A DNA stretch of 64,000 bases, from positions 1 through 64,000 of the forward strand of contig JAWKVW010000006.1 of assembly GCA_041397845.1 (NCBI GenBank), in the 5' to 3' direction. The position numbers and the translations under genes were made by a program. Below, piece by piece: positions 26,163-35,135 of the stretch (positions within the stretch are counted from its first letter, which is position 1; the number at the start of each line of letters is the position of its first letter). This DNA is from JAKPQE01 sp041397845 (lineage in GTDB: Bacteria; Pseudomonadota; Alphaproteobacteria; Rhizobiales; JAKPQE01). The notes beneath the pieces were generated by a model. That model was not told where the DNA came from, searched no databases, and saw only the letters and a program-made list of their open reading frames with translations.

Positions 26163-27467
26163 TCAGCGGTAAAGGTCAGCGCGGGTCGGCGGCAGGTTCG
26201 TCGGACCCTTGGGGTTCTTCGAAACGAGTGTCTGGTAGAGCCGGGCCGAGCCGCGGGTGAAGGCGAGCGAAACGCCGCCGAGATAGGCGACCCAGATGCG
26301 ATAGGCTTCCTCGCCGACCTCGGCGACGGCCTTGTCGCGATTGGCGGTCAGGCGGCGGCACCAGAGCTCCGTCGTCCGCTCGTAGTGCTGGCGCCAGCCC
26401 TCGACGTCCATCACCTCGAAGCCGTGGCGTTCCATCGCCTGTATGGTATGGCCGAGATCGTCGAGCTCGCCGCCGGGGAAGATGTATTTCTGCAGCATGC
26501 GCTGCTCCGGCCGGCTGGAAAAGCGGGTCTGGTGCTTCTTGGCCTTGCGCGAGATGGCGTGGTTGAGAAACAGGCCCTTGTCGGCGAGCAGGCGACGGAC
26601 CGTGCCGAAATAGACATCGGTGTTGGCGATGCCGATTGCCTCCATCATGCCGATCGAGGAGATCTTGTCGAAGGTCTCGTCGAGGTGGGTGTAGTCCTTC
26701 AGCTCGATGGTGACACGATCCTCAAGGCCAAGGCGCTTCACCCTTGCCCGGGCGTATTCGTACTGCTCGGTGGACAGGGTGACGCCCCTGGCATTGACGC
26801 CAAAGTGCTCGGCGGCATGGCAGACGAGCGCGCCCCAGCCGCAGCCGATATCGAGGAAGCGGTCGCCTTCCTTGAGGCGCAGCTTGCGGCAGATCATCTC
26901 GAGCTTGTCGCGCTGGGCCTCGTCGATGGAGTTTTCCCAGTCGGTGAAATAGGCGCAGGTGTAGACCATGCGCTCGTCGAGGAAGAGCTCGTAGAAGGCA
27001 TTCGACAGGTCGTAGTGAAACTCGATGAAGCGGCGGTCATCGTCTTTCGAGCGCCGCTTCGGCGTGCCGGTCTCGTCGCCGGCATAGGCGCGGCTCTCGC
27101 CGGCCGGAAGCGGCGGGGCAAAGAAGAAGGCACGGGCGAAGTCGAACAGCAGCTTCTTCGGCAGGCGCTTCAGGGCGGCGCGGCTGCGCATGAAAACCAG
27201 CGGACGGCCGAAATCGATGAGCGTGCCGCCCTCGAAATCGATCATGCCGCTGGCATAGTGACGAAGGATGCGCTCAAGGCCGGGCCGGCGCAGGATGGAT
27301 GTGACAACGCCCGGATGGCGGATCGCCACGACCAGCCCTTCGGTGACGTTCCGGCCCAGCGGCTCGAGCGAGCCGTCCCAGAGGCGCAGGGAAAACGGCA
27401 GGTCGATCGCCTCGCGCAGCGCCGCGATTACCCGGCGCGCCGTCGCCAGTTGTCTGTCGTCGGCCAT
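26163..27467 (-). CDS. cfa: Cyclopropane-fatty-acyl-phospholipid synthase family protein
   Basis: 434 residues. The C-terminal 290 residues are a SAM-dependent methyltransferase with motif I FLDIGCGWGALVCHAAE near residue 206. They also have the family segments YDLSNAFYELFLDERMVYTCAYF and MLQKYIFPGGELDDLG. The reaction is methylene transfer from SAM to unsaturated acyl chains of phospholipids at the membrane. The N-terminal domain (1-140) matches the usual CFA synthase length. ATG 27467 follows GAGATGG. It converges with mbfA. Confidence 0.92.
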   Translation of the reverse strand: MADDRQLATARRVIAALREAIDLPFSLRLWDGSLEPLGRNVTEGLVVAIRHPGVVTSILRRPGLERILRHYASGMIDFEGGTLIDFGRPLVFMRSRAALKRLPKKLLFDFARAFFFAPPLPAGESRAYAGDETGTPKRRSKDDDRRFIEFHYDLSNAFYELFLDERMVYTCAYFTDWENSIDEAQRDKLEMICRKLRLKEGDRFLDIGCGWGALVCHAAEHFGVNARGVTLSTEQYEYARARVKRLGLEDRVTIELKDYTHLDETFDKISSIGMMEAIGIANTDVYFGTVRRLLADKGLFLNHAISRKAKKHQTRFSSRPEQRMLQKYIFPGGELDDLGHTIQAMERHGFEVMDVEGWRQHYERTTELWCRRLTANRDKAVAEVGEEAYRIWVAYLGGVSLAFTRGSARLYQTLVSKNPKGPTNLPPTRADLYR

Positions 27468-27618
27468 CTCGTTCCCCTTCGCGCTTGCCCGTCCAGATCG
27501 GGCGGGAGTTTACACGACGGAGAAGACTTTCCAGCAGAAAGGGGCGCCATTCACTGCCGAAAAGATTGCCCCGGCGACCCGACACTTGCCGGGCCGCCGA
27601 CAGCGCGGCCGACCTGGG

Positions 27619-28116
27619 CTAGTTGGCGCTGGTCAGCACCATGATGAGGCGCATCGGCTCGGTGCCGGCGCGGCCGGCGATCGCGGCCGGGGTCTCGTCG
27701 GCCGAGGTCACCTCGAAGCCGGCGTTCTTCAGGCTGGCGAGAACCTCGTCGGGCGTCTTGTCGAAGATCGGCGCAAGCTCGCTGATCGAGGCCTTTTCCA
27801 TCGCACCGAAGATCTTGCCGACCGGGCTGCCGCCGCCGCCGACAGTCGCCCAGCCGAAGGCAACGGCGACGACCAGCGAGGCAACGAGCGGCATGTAGAT
27901 CACCTTGTTGCGGAAATAGCCGAGGAAAGGCCGCCAGTTCTTGTAGACGTGGAAGGCGACCGGCAGCAGCAGGACCATGCTCAGCCACTCGTGCATCTCC
28001 TTGAAGATGTCCTGCGCGGTGTGGAAAAACAGGAACACGCCGGAGACCGCCGAGACGGCGAACAGCGTGGTGGTGAAGGTCGTTGCGTATTTGGCAATCA
28101 GGCTCTTGAACATCAT
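27619..28116 (-). CDS. DUF4405-type membrane protein
   Basis: 165 residues with two to three N-terminal membrane helices (TTLFAVSAVSGVFLFFHTA and LPVAFHVYKNW with paired histidines; VIYMPLVASLVVAVAFGWA). The histidines in FFHTAQ, MHEWLS and FHVYKN suggest a DUF4405/cytochrome b561-like heme-binding core. The C-terminal 60 residues look like a small soluble domain (ASLKNAGFEVTSADETPAAI). Function is unknown; a membrane electron-transfer role is a guess. The start is one of two adjacent ATGs (28116 or 28113). Confidence 0.7.
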   Translation of the reverse strand: MMFKSLIAKYATTFTTTLFAVSAVSGVFLFFHTAQDIFKEMHEWLSMVLLLPVAFHVYKNWRPFLGYFRNKVIYMPLVASLVVAVAFGWATVGGGGSPVGKIFGAMEKASISELAPIFDKTPDEVLASLKNAGFEVTSADETPAAIAGRAGTEPMRLIMVLTSAN

Positions 28117-28309
28117 GGCACCCTGGGAGTGTGGCTGGCCGGAGGCAGGCCCCCGGATCGGACCCGGGCCTCGCATCGGCCCGGTGGATTTGCACCACCA
28201 ACAGGCGCCCGAGTGCGCCAAAAGCCAACTTACAAATTGTTCATGGTTGCCGTCCGGCTCCCCGAGATACACGGCAACTATTTGATTAGCCTATTCTTTG
28301 TCGCCTTCC

Positions 28310-29362
28310 ATGCGGCCTTTCGGCAAAAAGGCCAAGGTGCGGCGGTTTCGGTCCGCAGCGCTGGCGGAGCCGGCAACCGGGCCCCATATCAGGAAGATGC
28401 CGCTTCTATCCGCTTCCGTCATGCGCACCGGCCGGATGCGCAACCAGATGCAGACCTGGCTCCTTGCCGGGGGCAGCCTCGTCCTGCTTGGCGCAACGGC
28501 AGCCGTTTTCGCCGGCGTGCCGGGGCTCGTTTCGGCGCTCATTGCCGGCGGCATCTCGATTTACCTGACGACGCACCTGTCGCCGGCGCTGATCCTCAGG
28601 CTCTACAAGGCCCGGCCGATCGAGGCGGGCGAGTTCGCCGACGGCGTCCAGCTTGCCTCGGCGCTGGCGGTGCGCGCCGGCCTGCCGGCGGCGCCCCGGC
28701 TGTGGCTGGTGCACAGCCGGATGATGAACGCCTTCGCGGTCGGGCGGCCGGACGATGCGGCGCTCGTCGTCACCGACGGACTGCTCCGCGGGCTGACGCT
28801 GCGCGAGCTTGCCGGCGTCCTTGCCCATGAAATCAGCCACATCGCCAATGAGGACGTGAAGGTCATGGCGCTTGCCGACATGGTGAGCCGGATGACCAGC
28901 GTGATGTCGACGCTCGGCATTTTGACGCTGATCATCAACCTGCCGGCGATCTTCACCGGCTCGGCGACGGTTCCCTGGCTCGGCGTGGCGCTGCTCGTTG
29001 CCGCGCCGACGGTCGGCGGGCTGCTGCAACTGGCGCTGTCGCGGACGCGGGAATACGACGCGGACCTCTCCGCCGTGGCGCTGACCGACGACCCGTCGGG
29101 CCTTGCCTCGGCGCTTGCAAAACTCGAGCAGGCGCAGCGCCGGCTCTGGGAAGGCCTTGTTCTTCCCGGCGGGCGGCTGCCCGATCCCTCGCTGCTGCGG
29201 ACCCATCCGGCGACGGAAGAGCGGATCGCGCGGCTCGAGGCGCTTGCCACCGAATCACGGCAGGGGCGCTATGACGACCGGCCGGTGGTCGTCGGCAAGA
29301 GCATCGTTCCGGCAGTCGGGCGCCCGCGAGTTCGTGTCAGATCGCTCGGCCTGTGGTATTGA
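28310..29362 (+). CDS. HtpX-like M48 zinc metalloprotease
   Basis: About 350 residues. The zinc motif HEISH lies near residue 172, and the third ligand is in the downstream EYDADLSA segment (near 29055). Two helices near residues 50-90 and two near 200-245 anchor it in the membrane with a cytoplasmic catalytic site, as in HtpX. HtpX-type proteases degrade misfolded membrane proteins under envelope stress. The start is uncertain: ATG 28310 gives a basic leader, while ATG 28421 would start at MRTGRMRNQMQTW, closer to relatives. Confidence 0.82.
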   Translation: MRPFGKKAKVRRFRSAALAEPATGPHIRKMPLLSASVMRTGRMRNQMQTWLLAGGSLVLLGATAAVFAGVPGLVSALIAGGISIYLTTHLSPALILRLYKARPIEAGEFADGVQLASALAVRAGLPAAPRLWLVHSRMMNAFAVGRPDDAALVVTDGLLRGLTLRELAGVLAHEISHIANEDVKVMALADMVSRMTSVMSTLGILTLIINLPAIFTGSATVPWLGVALLVAAPTVGGLLQLALSRTREYDADLSAVALTDDPSGLASALAKLEQAQRRLWEGLVLPGGRLPDPSLLRTHPATEERIARLEALATESRQGRYDDRPVVVGKSIVPAVGRPRVRVRSLGLWY

Positions 29363-29467
29363 TGCAGTGCAGCACGGCTCCCGGCCCGGCTGCGGCTTCG
29401 CGAAAATGCCCTATCGACGGCGGCGCGCGGCACGCCATAATCAACCTGTTTGAAAAGGTGGAGCGCA

Positions 29468-30211
29468 ATGTCTGACACGAGACCGGCACTGGTTCTTACG
29501 GGCGCGAGCCGCGGCATCGGCCATGCGACCGTGAAGCGATTCTCGAAGGCCGGCTGGCGCGTCATCACCTGCTCGCGGCACCCGTTCTCGGACAAGTGTC
29601 CCTGGCCGATGGGGCCGGAAGATCACATCCAGGTCGATCTTTCCGATCCGGACAATCTCGGCGTCGCCGTTGCCGAGATCCGCAACCGGCTCGTGGCGCA
29701 GGGCGGCGAGCTGAAGGCGCTCGTCAACAATGCCGGCATCAGCCCGAAGAACGAGGACGGCCAGCGGCTCGATTCGCTGACGACGCCGATGCATGTCTGG
29801 CGGACGGTGTTCCAGGTCAATTTCTTTGCGCCGATCATGCTGGCGCGCGGCCTGTTTCGCGAGCTGAAGGCGGCCAAGGGCTCGGTCGTCAACGTCACCT
29901 CGATCGCCGGCGTGCGCGTGCATCCTTTCGCCGGCACGGCCTATGCCACCTCCAAGGCGGCGCTTGCGTCGCTGACGCGCGAGATGGCGGCGGACTTCGG
30001 CCCGCACGGCATTCGCGTCAACGCGATCGCACCGGGCGAAATCGATACCTCGATCCTGTCGCCGGGCACGGAGAAAATCGTCGAGGAAATCCCGCTGCGC
30101 CGTCTCGGCACGACCGACGAGGTCGCCGACACGATCTTCTATCTGTGCACCGAGGCGAGTTCCTACGTGACCGGCGCCGAAATCCATATCAATGGCGGCC
30201 AGCACGTCTGA
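29468..30211 (+). CDS. SDR family oxidoreductase
   Basis: 247-residue classical short-chain dehydrogenase. It has the cofactor motif TGASRGIG at residues 12-19, NNAG near 86, the catalytic Ser in VVNVTSIAG and YATSK near 158-162. The ending SYVTGAEIHINGGQHV is typical of the family. The arginine at the end of the second strand (CSRHP) hints at NADPH preference. The substrate is unknown. ATG 29468 is preceded by AAGGTGGAG. A strong terminator follows. Confidence 0.88.
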   Translation: MSDTRPALVLTGASRGIGHATVKRFSKAGWRVITCSRHPFSDKCPWPMGPEDHIQVDLSDPDNLGVAVAEIRNRLVAQGGELKALVNNAGISPKNEDGQRLDSLTTPMHVWRTVFQVNFFAPIMLARGLFRELKAAKGSVVNVTSIAGVRVHPFAGTAYATSKAALASLTREMAADFGPHGIRVNAIAPGEIDTSILSPGTEKIVEEIPLRRLGTTDEVADTIFYLCTEASSYVTGAEIHINGGQHV

Positions 30212-30245
30212 GGACTGCGGCGCGAACCTCCCGGTGCAGAATCAA

Positions 30246-30287
30246 AAAGGGCGCGACCCGCCGAGGCGGTCGCGCCCTTCTTTGTTT
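30246..30287. terminator. Bidirectional intrinsic terminator
   Basis: A 12 bp stem, AAGGGCGCGACC/GGTCGCGCCCTT, with A-rich sequence on the left and TCTTTGTTT on the right. It lies between the converging SDR and FmdB-type genes. Confidence 0.88.
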
Positions 30288-30317
30288 CGAGAGCTGTCCG
30301 GGCTTGCCGCGCGCGGC

Positions 30318-30545
30318 TCACTGGAACGGGCAGGTTCCCGTGGCACAGCCGCCGCCCGGCACGCCGCAACTGGCGAACTCGGCAGCGGACGTGCCGGAAG
30401 TCGCGCCGGCGATGGCCGGGGCGGTGATGAAAATCTGCTCGAGCGCGCCGCCGCAGGCCGGGCAGTCGGGCTTGTCGGCCGACATCGAGTGCTGGAGGCG
30501 ATGCTGCTCGCCGCAGCCGGTGCAGCGATAGTCATAGGTCGGCAT
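30318..30545 (-). CDS. FmdB-type zinc ribbon protein
   Basis: 75 residues. It starts MPTYDYRCTGCGEQHRL, the FmdB/CxxC_CXXC_SSSS signature, with a second pair CPACGG near residue 32. The four cysteines should bind one zinc. The C-terminal tail is Gly/Ala/Thr rich with further cysteines (FASCGVPGGGCATGTCPF). Family members are small putative regulators of unknown role. ATG 30545 was chosen over 30554 because MPTY is the conserved start. Confidence 0.85.
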   Translation of the reverse strand: MPTYDYRCTGCGEQHRLQHSMSADKPDCPACGGALEQIFITAPAIAGATSGTSAAEFASCGVPGGGCATGTCPFQ

Positions 30546-30681
30546 GGAACTCACCTCGCCAATTCGTCTTTCGGTCTTTCCTTCGGGCCGGCTTTATCAC
30601 AGCGCGCGCGAGCGTTGCAAACCGTTGCAGGCGGGCAGTTTGCCGCTGCGCCGCCAGTGTTCGGGCGCGCCTTTGCGGCCG

Positions 30682-31917
30682 CTATCGTGCCGCGCCCGGA
30701 TGGCGCCAATCGCTGTAATGCTCGGCGATGGCGCGAAACATCGCGATGTTTTCCTGCTTGATGACGTGACCGTCATGGCCGTCGGCGCGGAAATTGCGGT
30801 CGGCGGCGGTCTTGACGACGACGATGCGCGCCTTCGGGTTGATGTAGATGTACTGGCCGTAGATGCCGACCGCGTAGAACTCGCCGTCGGGCTCGGTCGG
30901 CACCCACCACTGGTAGCCGTAGCCGAAGACGTCGTTCTGATTGACCGTCGGCGGGGCGTTCGGCGTCGTCGAATCGCGGACCCAGCCGGCCGGCACCAGC
31001 TCCTCGCCCTGCCAGCGGCCGCCGTCGAGGAAGAGCTGGCCGACGCGGGCATAGTCGCGGGTGGTCATCGCGAGACCGCCGAGGACGAAGGCGACGCCGT
31101 AGCCGTCGGTGAGATAATAGGTGCCGGGGCCGGCGCCGAGCTTCGTCCAGAGCTTCTCCGAGAGGTAGTCCGGCACGCGCTTGCCGGTCGCGGCGCGCAG
31201 CACCATGCCGAGAATATGGGTGTCAATCGAGACGTACTGGCGGGCGAGGCCGGCCGGCCGCTCGCGCGCCTTCAGCTCGGCGGCAAAGGCATCCATCGAC
31301 TTGCCGAGCGCCAGCACGCGTCCCATGCGGTTGATGTCGCTGTTGAAATCCAGATAGTCCTCGTTGAAGGCGACGCCGCTTGCCATGTTGAGGACATTGC
31401 GGATGGAAACGCCGTCATAGGCGCCGCCCTTCAGGGCCGGCACGTAGTCGGCGACATTGGCGTCGAGCGAGGAAATCGCGCCCTCGCCGATGGCAATGCC
31501 GAAGAGGGCGGAGAGCACGGATTTCGCCATCGACCATGAAATCCGCCGGTCGTCCGGTCCGGTGCCAAGGAAGTAGTCCTCGGCGACGATGTTGCCGTCA
31601 TGGACGACGAGAAGCGAGGTGGTCGATGCCTTCGCCAGCGCTTCGGCCAGCGGCTTTTGCTCACCCTGCCAGACATAGGCTTGCGGCAGCGGCTGCAGGG
31701 CAACCGGCCAGGGCGCGGCGCTTCCGGCGCCCTTGACCGGCGTCGAGAGGAAGATGTCGTCCATGTGCGAGAAATTGTGGACGATGGTGCCGGCATCGAA
31801 GAGCGTCGTCACATGATAGAGCCGGATGACGCGGTCGCGGTTCCAGACGAGGGCGACAAGGACCACCAGAACGAGGACGGCCACGGTTCGCAGCGCGAAT
31901 TTCACCGATCGTGACAT
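30682..31917 (-). CDS. Serine hydrolase of the beta-lactamase/class C fold
   Basis: 411 residues. An N-terminal membrane segment (about 7-25) is followed by a periplasmic beta-lactamase-fold domain. SMAK near residue 129 is the SxxK nucleophile motif. The YVS segment (QYVSIDTHILG) fits the YxN/YxS motif, and a final HGHDG-like segment (DGHDGHVIK) is close to the expected third motif. Members include esterases and 6-aminohexanoate-dimer hydrolase-like enzymes, and the substrate is not predictable. ATG 31917 directly precedes the hydrophobic anchor. Confidence 0.85.
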   Translation of the reverse strand: MSRSVKFALRTVAVLVLVVLVALVWNRDRVIRLYHVTTLFDAGTIVHNFSHMDDIFLSTPVKGAGSAAPWPVALQPLPQAYVWQGEQKPLAEALAKASTTSLLVVHDGNIVAEDYFLGTGPDDRRISWSMAKSVLSALFGIAIGEGAISSLDANVADYVPALKGGAYDGVSIRNVLNMASGVAFNEDYLDFNSDINRMGRVLALGKSMDAFAAELKARERPAGLARQYVSIDTHILGMVLRAATGKRVPDYLSEKLWTKLGAGPGTYYLTDGYGVAFVLGGLAMTTRDYARVGQLFLDGGRWQGEELVPAGWVRDSTTPNAPPTVNQNDVFGYGYQWWVPTEPDGEFYAVGIYGQYIYINPKARIVVVKTAADRNFRADGHDGHVIKQENIAMFRAIAEHYSDWRHPGAAR

Positions 31918-32085
31918 CTGTTCCGCCCGGCCGGCCGGACGCCTCCCCTGGCGCAAGCCATTGCCATTGCAGGCCGGCCGGCGCGCGCTCGTTTCGTCGT
32001 GGCGATTGTCGCCGTTTCGGGCGCCGGCGCAACCGCCTTCGCGATTCGCCGCTGATTCGCATCGGCAGGTCCGCCAGAAACGCGA

Positions 32086-32105
32086 AAGCCGCCTTGCGGC
32101 GGCTT
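32086..32105 (-). terminator. Terminator hairpin downstream of tRNA-Ala
   Basis: AAGCCGCC-TTGC-GGCGGCTT, a perfect 8 bp stem. On the minus strand it lies 65 bp past the tRNA 3' end, followed by TCGCGTTTC, so the U-tract is weak. Confidence 0.6.
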
Positions 32106-32169
32106 GTCGGGAGTTCTTTGATTTTTGGTCTTTGCTATTTCAGCCCGCCATTTCGGCGAGAGAAGGAAC

Positions 32170-32245
<76 letters not shown>

Positions 32246-32419
32246 AGTAGTCCCTGCGATGGCTGGCCGGTCCGTTTCCGGTTCGGTTGGCCCCCGCGGC
32301 GGAGCGGGACAATAGGGGTCCCTTCTCCGATAATCAACACCTAAAATCGCATTTTCTGCGATGCGGCAAAGCCGGCGCGGTGCGACGCCGACACAGCGAG
32401 CCGAACGGCTCGCCGGCCG

Positions 32420-32836
32420 TCAGTTTTCTTCGTCCTCGTCGACATCGCCGATCAGATCGGAGACGTCGTCGTCCTCGTCGTCCTCGAGGAAAACGGCTTC
32501 CTCGTCGTCGTCTTCGAGCTCGGTCTCCTCGTCCTCGTCTTCATCGACGTTGGGCGAGGCGCCGCGATCGGTGCTCTCCTCGTCATCCTCGACTTCCTCG
32601 AGGGAGACAAGCTCGGCATCCGTCTCTTCGTTCTCGTCTTCGTTCTCGACCTCCTCCTTGCGCGGACGGGCCGTTTCCGGCCGCACACGCGAGGTCTCGG
32701 GACGAGCCTTCGCGACCTCCAGAAGCTCGAACACCGTGCCGCATTTCGGGCACAGGATCGGCGACCGGTTCAGATCGTAGTATTTCGCACCACAGCCGGA
32801 ACAAATCCGCTTGGTTCCAAGGTCCGTTTTTGCCAC
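32420..32836 (-). CDS. TIGR02300 (FYDLN acid domain) protein
   Basis: 138 residues. The N-terminus has a zinc-ribbon-like CSGCGAKYYDLNRSP...CPKCG (residues about 9-35), the FYDLN motif region. The rest is a long acidic tail of Asp/Glu runs. Family members occur in alphaproteobacteria next to aroA and have no known function. I chose GTG 32836 (preceded by GAGGCGG), which starts VAKTDLGTKRICSGCG. It is divergent from aroA, a layout I associate with Hyphomicrobiales. Confidence 0.9.
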   Translation of the reverse strand: MAKTDLGTKRICSGCGAKYYDLNRSPILCPKCGTVFELLEVAKARPETSRVRPETARPRKEEVENEDENEETDAELVSLEEVEDDEESTDRGASPNVDEDEDEETELEDDDEEAVFLEDDEDDDVSDLIGDVDEDEEN

Positions 32837-33141
32837 GGTTCCGCCTCTTGATGATGATCCCGCAGACAAGCAATCGGGCGCTCCATAGACTGTGGATCGA
32901 TCGCTGTCAAAGCGTTTGGCGCGGTTTTTTGTCAGTTCTCCGCAGAGCTCGTGTTCCTTGGGTGAATCCTTGGCAAATCAGCGGCCGCTGCGCGGATGAC
33001 GGACGGGGCGGGCTGTGTTAGGAGGAGCCGGCCTTGCGGCTGCGGATCGGCGCGGCCCGCGGCGGGGCCTGCGCCCTGCCGTTTTGCGCCGAAGTTCCCG
33101 GCTGGCCGCGCCCTCGACACCATGACACTCGCGTGACGCCC
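32837..33141. promoter_or_regulatory. Divergent region between TIGR02300 gene and aroA
   Basis: About 305 bp. It contains a good ribosome site AGGAGGAG at 33019-33026 followed 8 bp later by a TTG (33034) in the aroA frame, which could be an alternative aroA start. No confident promoter hexamers are seen. Confidence 0.4.
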
Positions 33142-34497
33142 GTGACGAAGACCACCGCCCCCGAACCGCTTTCCGCCCGACGTTCCGGCGCCCTTTCGGG
33201 CCAGGTCACGGTGCCTGGCGACAAATCGATTTCGCATCGTGCCCTGATCTTCTCGACGATGGCGGTCGGCGAATCGCGGATCTCGGGCCTGCTCGAATCG
33301 GAAGACGTCCTGAACACGGCCGCCGCGATGCGGGCTCTCGGTGCCGTCGTCGAGCGGACCGGGACAGGCGAGTGGCGCGTTTCGGGTGTTGGCACCGGCG
33401 GGCTCATCGAACCCGAATCCGTTCTCGACTTCGGCAATTCGGGCACTGGCGCGCGCCTCGTCATGGGCCTTGTCGGCGGCCATCCGATCGCGGCGACCTT
33501 TGTCGGCGACGCTTCGCTGTCGCGCCGGCCAATGGGGCGGGTGCTCGATCCGCTGAAGGACATGGGCGTCGAAGTCATCTCGCGGTCGGGCGGGCGGCTG
33601 CCGCTGACGCTGCGCGGCCCCGACAGTGCCGTGCCCCTCACCTATCGCCTGCCGGTCGCCTCGGCGCAGGTGAAGTCGGCCGTGCTGCTTGCCGGCCTCA
33701 ACGCGCCCGGCGTGACGACCGTCATCGAACCGGTGCCGACCCGCGACCACACCGAGCGCATGCTGATCGGCTATGGCGCCGAGCTGTCGATCGAGACCGC
33801 CGGGGACGGCGGCCGGACGATCCGGCTCACCGGCCGGCCTGAGCTGAAGCCGCAGACGCTGGCGGTGCCGGCCGATCCGAGTTCGGCAGCCTTCCCGATC
33901 GTCGCGGCGCTGATCGTGCCGGGTTCGGATGTCCTCGTCACCGGGGTCATGCTCAACCCGACACGCACCGGGCTCATCGATACGCTCCTCGAAATGGGCG
34001 CCGACATCACCATCGAGAACGAGCGGCTGGCCGGCGGCGAGCGGGTCGGCGATCTGCGGGTGCGCCATTCCAGCCTCAAGGGCGTCACCGTTCCGGCCGG
34101 GCGCGCGCCGTCGATGATCGACGAATATCCGGTGCTGGCGGTCGCGGCGGCATTTGCCACCGGCGAGACGCTGATGCTCGGGCTCGACGAATTGCGGGTC
34201 AAGGAGAGCGATCGCCTTGCCGCGGTCGCCTATGGCCTTGCGGCGAACGGCGTCGTCGCCCGCGAGGGCGAGGCGGAGCTGGCGGTGACGGGCGGGGCCG
34301 GAAAGGTTGCCGGCGGCGGGCTCGTGCCAACCCATCTCGACCACCGCATCGCCATGAGCTTCCTTGTCATGGGGCTTGCAAGCGAGAAGCCGGTGTCGGT
34401 CGACGACACGGCGATGATCGCCACGAGCTTTCCCGATTTCGCCGGCCTGATGACCGGGCTTGGCGCTTCATTCGGCCAGACGGAGGATGCACGATGA
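33142..34497 (+). CDS. aroA: 3-phosphoshikimate 1-carboxyvinyltransferase (EPSP synthase), class II
   Basis: 451 residues from GTG 33142. It joins shikimate-3-phosphate and PEP to make EPSP in the aromatic pathway. Motifs are VPGDKSISHRALI (residues 23-35), LDFGNSGTGARLVMGLVGG (about 95), TRDHTERML, RAPSMIDEYP and LRVKESDRL, in the arrangement of the Agrobacterium CP4 class II enzyme. The residue matching CP4 Ala100 is Gly here (NSGTG). Alternative starts are GTG 33133 and TTG 33034, which has the better ribosome site. The stop overlaps cmk by 4 bp. Confidence 0.93.
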   Translation: MTKTTAPEPLSARRSGALSGQVTVPGDKSISHRALIFSTMAVGESRISGLLESEDVLNTAAAMRALGAVVERTGTGEWRVSGVGTGGLIEPESVLDFGNSGTGARLVMGLVGGHPIAATFVGDASLSRRPMGRVLDPLKDMGVEVISRSGGRLPLTLRGPDSAVPLTYRLPVASAQVKSAVLLAGLNAPGVTTVIEPVPTRDHTERMLIGYGAELSIETAGDGGRTIRLTGRPELKPQTLAVPADPSSAAFPIVAALIVPGSDVLVTGVMLNPTRTGLIDTLLEMGADITIENERLAGGERVGDLRVRHSSLKGVTVPAGRAPSMIDEYPVLAVAAAFATGETLMLGLDELRVKESDRLAAVAYGLAANGVVAREGEAELAVTGGAGKVAGGGLVPTHLDHRIAMSFLVMGLASEKPVSVDDTAMIATSFPDFAGLMTGLGASFGQTEDAR

Positions 34498-35120
34498 TCA
34501 TCGCGGTCGACGGACCGGCGGCGTCCGGCAAGGGCACGCTGTCGCGGCGCATTGCTACCCACTACGGCCTCAACCATCTCGACACGGGCCTTCTTTACCG
34601 CGCCGTCGGCCAGGCGGTGCTCGACAAGGGACTCGAGCCGGCCAACGTTGCGGCGGCAACGGCGGCAGCCGAGGCGCTCGACCTCACACAGCTTGGCGCC
34701 GATCCGCGCCTTCGCGAGGAAGCGGCCGCGGAAGCCTCCTCCGTGGTGGCGGCGATCCCGTCGGTGCGCGCCGCCCTTCTCGACCAGCAGCGCCGGTTCG
34801 CGGCGATGGCGCCGGGGGCGGTGCTCGACGGGCGCGACATCGGCACGGTCGTCTGCCCGGACGCGGAGGTGAAGCTCTTCGTCACGGCGAGCCCGGAGGA
34901 GCGGGCGCGGCGGCGCACGGCCGAGCTTGCCGGCAAGGGCCTGGCTGCCGACTACGAGACCATCCTTGCCGATATCCGCAAACGCGACGATCGCGACATG
35001 AACCGGGCTTCGGCACCGCTGGTGCCGGCGGCGGACGCCTTCTATCTTGATACCTCGACGCTCGGCATCGACGAGGTGTTCACGCGGGCGCGGGTCCATA
35101 TCGACCTCGTGCGCCGCTGA
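34494..35120 (+). CDS. cmk: (d)CMP kinase
   Basis: 208 residues. The P-loop GPAASGKGTL is at residues 7-16, followed by HLDTGLLYRAVG and GRDIGTVVCPDAEVKLFVTAS, all typical of cytidylate kinase, which phosphorylates CMP/dCMP with ATP. The length is normal. The ATG overlaps the aroA stop (ATGA), as in many alphaproteobacteria. Unlike the common arrangement, rpsA does not follow; hisF comes 15 bp later. Confidence 0.94.
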   Translation: MIIAVDGPAASGKGTLSRRIATHYGLNHLDTGLLYRAVGQAVLDKGLEPANVAAATAAAEALDLTQLGADPRLREEAAAEASSVVAAIPSVRAALLDQQRRFAAMAPGAVLDGRDIGTVVCPDAEVKLFVTASPEERARRRTAELAGKGLAADYETILADIRKRDDRDMNRASAPLVPAADAFYLDTSTLGIDEVFTRARVHIDLVRR

Positions 35121-35135
35121 TCCGGAGTATCCAGC

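Noticed and set aside
28298..28420. Basic leader of the HtpX-like protease as a distinct small gene
   Set aside because: It is in frame with the protease and can be explained as an uncertain start; no separate ribosome site and stop are seen.
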